NCBI GenBank assembly: GCA_035222895.1
Contig: JAVYIG010005361.1
Coordinates: 1-64,000 of the forward strand
Reading direction: 5' to 3'
DNA: 64,000 bases
Origin: Strongylocentrotus droebachiensis
Taxonomy: Eukaryota > Echinodermata > Echinoidea > Camarodonta > Strongylocentrotidae
The DNA itself is not shown here. Below: more notes on the stretch, generated by a model. It had not been told where the DNA came from. It worked only from the letters and a program-made list of their open reading frames with translations, and ran no database searches. Numbering within the stretch: the first letter of the stretch is position 1.

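Overview
The window reads as one continuous stretch of an echinoderm-type animal genome. It is AT-rich and dense in short interspersed repeats and hairpin-like DNA elements, and it is dominated by the 5' part of one giant plus-strand gene. From base 5491 to the window's right edge I can chain 63 exons into a single open frame of 14,646 coding bases (4,882 codons) with no internal stop. Every intron is GT-AG. The encoded protein has a signal peptide, one EGF-like domain, a reduced CUB domain split over two exons, an uninterrupted array of 52 HYR (hyalin repeat) domains, and then at least eight EGF-like domains. The last EGF runs off the window, so the C-terminus is not visible. HYR arrays of this size with CUB and EGF modules are typical of echinoderm hyalin and hyalin-like secreted proteins. 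Hyalin is a large calcium-dependent glycoprotein of the hyaline layer around sea urchin eggs and embryos. The exact species and the exact paralogue cannot be fixed from sequence alone.

Layout: 1-5490 is upstream DNA with repeats and no convincing gene. 5491-5557 is the signal-peptide exon. 5558-13120 is a 7.6 kb first intron. 13121-14695 carries the EGF-like and CUB exons. 15481-59959 carries the HYR array, one 83-86 codon domain per exon; only HYR42 is split by an extra intron. 60426-64000 carries the EGF exons. All junctions are phase 1, so single exons can be skipped, duplicated or lost without breaking the frame. The one exception is the phase 0 junction inside HYR42.

The array has visible levels of history. 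(1) HYR2-5 lie in near-identical 0.6 kb exon-plus-intron tandem units. (2) A four-domain super-module recurs as HYR15-18, 26-29, 37-40 and 41-44, and probably 11-14; its fourth member is always the 85-codon subtype. (3) An 8.6 kb block of seven cysteine-free HYR exons plus one quartet is duplicated in tandem (about 31541-40183 and 40184-48830). (4) Several broken exon fragments and decoy splice acceptors mark unequal exchanges. (5) The domains fall into two chemical classes, 23 without cysteine and 29 with one conserved cysteine pair, in alternating blocks.

Mobile DNA is confined to introns and the upstream region. It includes a Tc1/mariner-superfamily element with about 200 bp terminal inverted repeats and a truncated transposase (55210-56630), two copies of a tRNA-derived SINE, several copies of a second short repeat ending in ATT-rich tails, and at least six families of inverted-repeat (MITE-like) elements. 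I found no convincing gene on the minus strand; the many minus-strand open frames over HYR exons are shadows of the coding strand.
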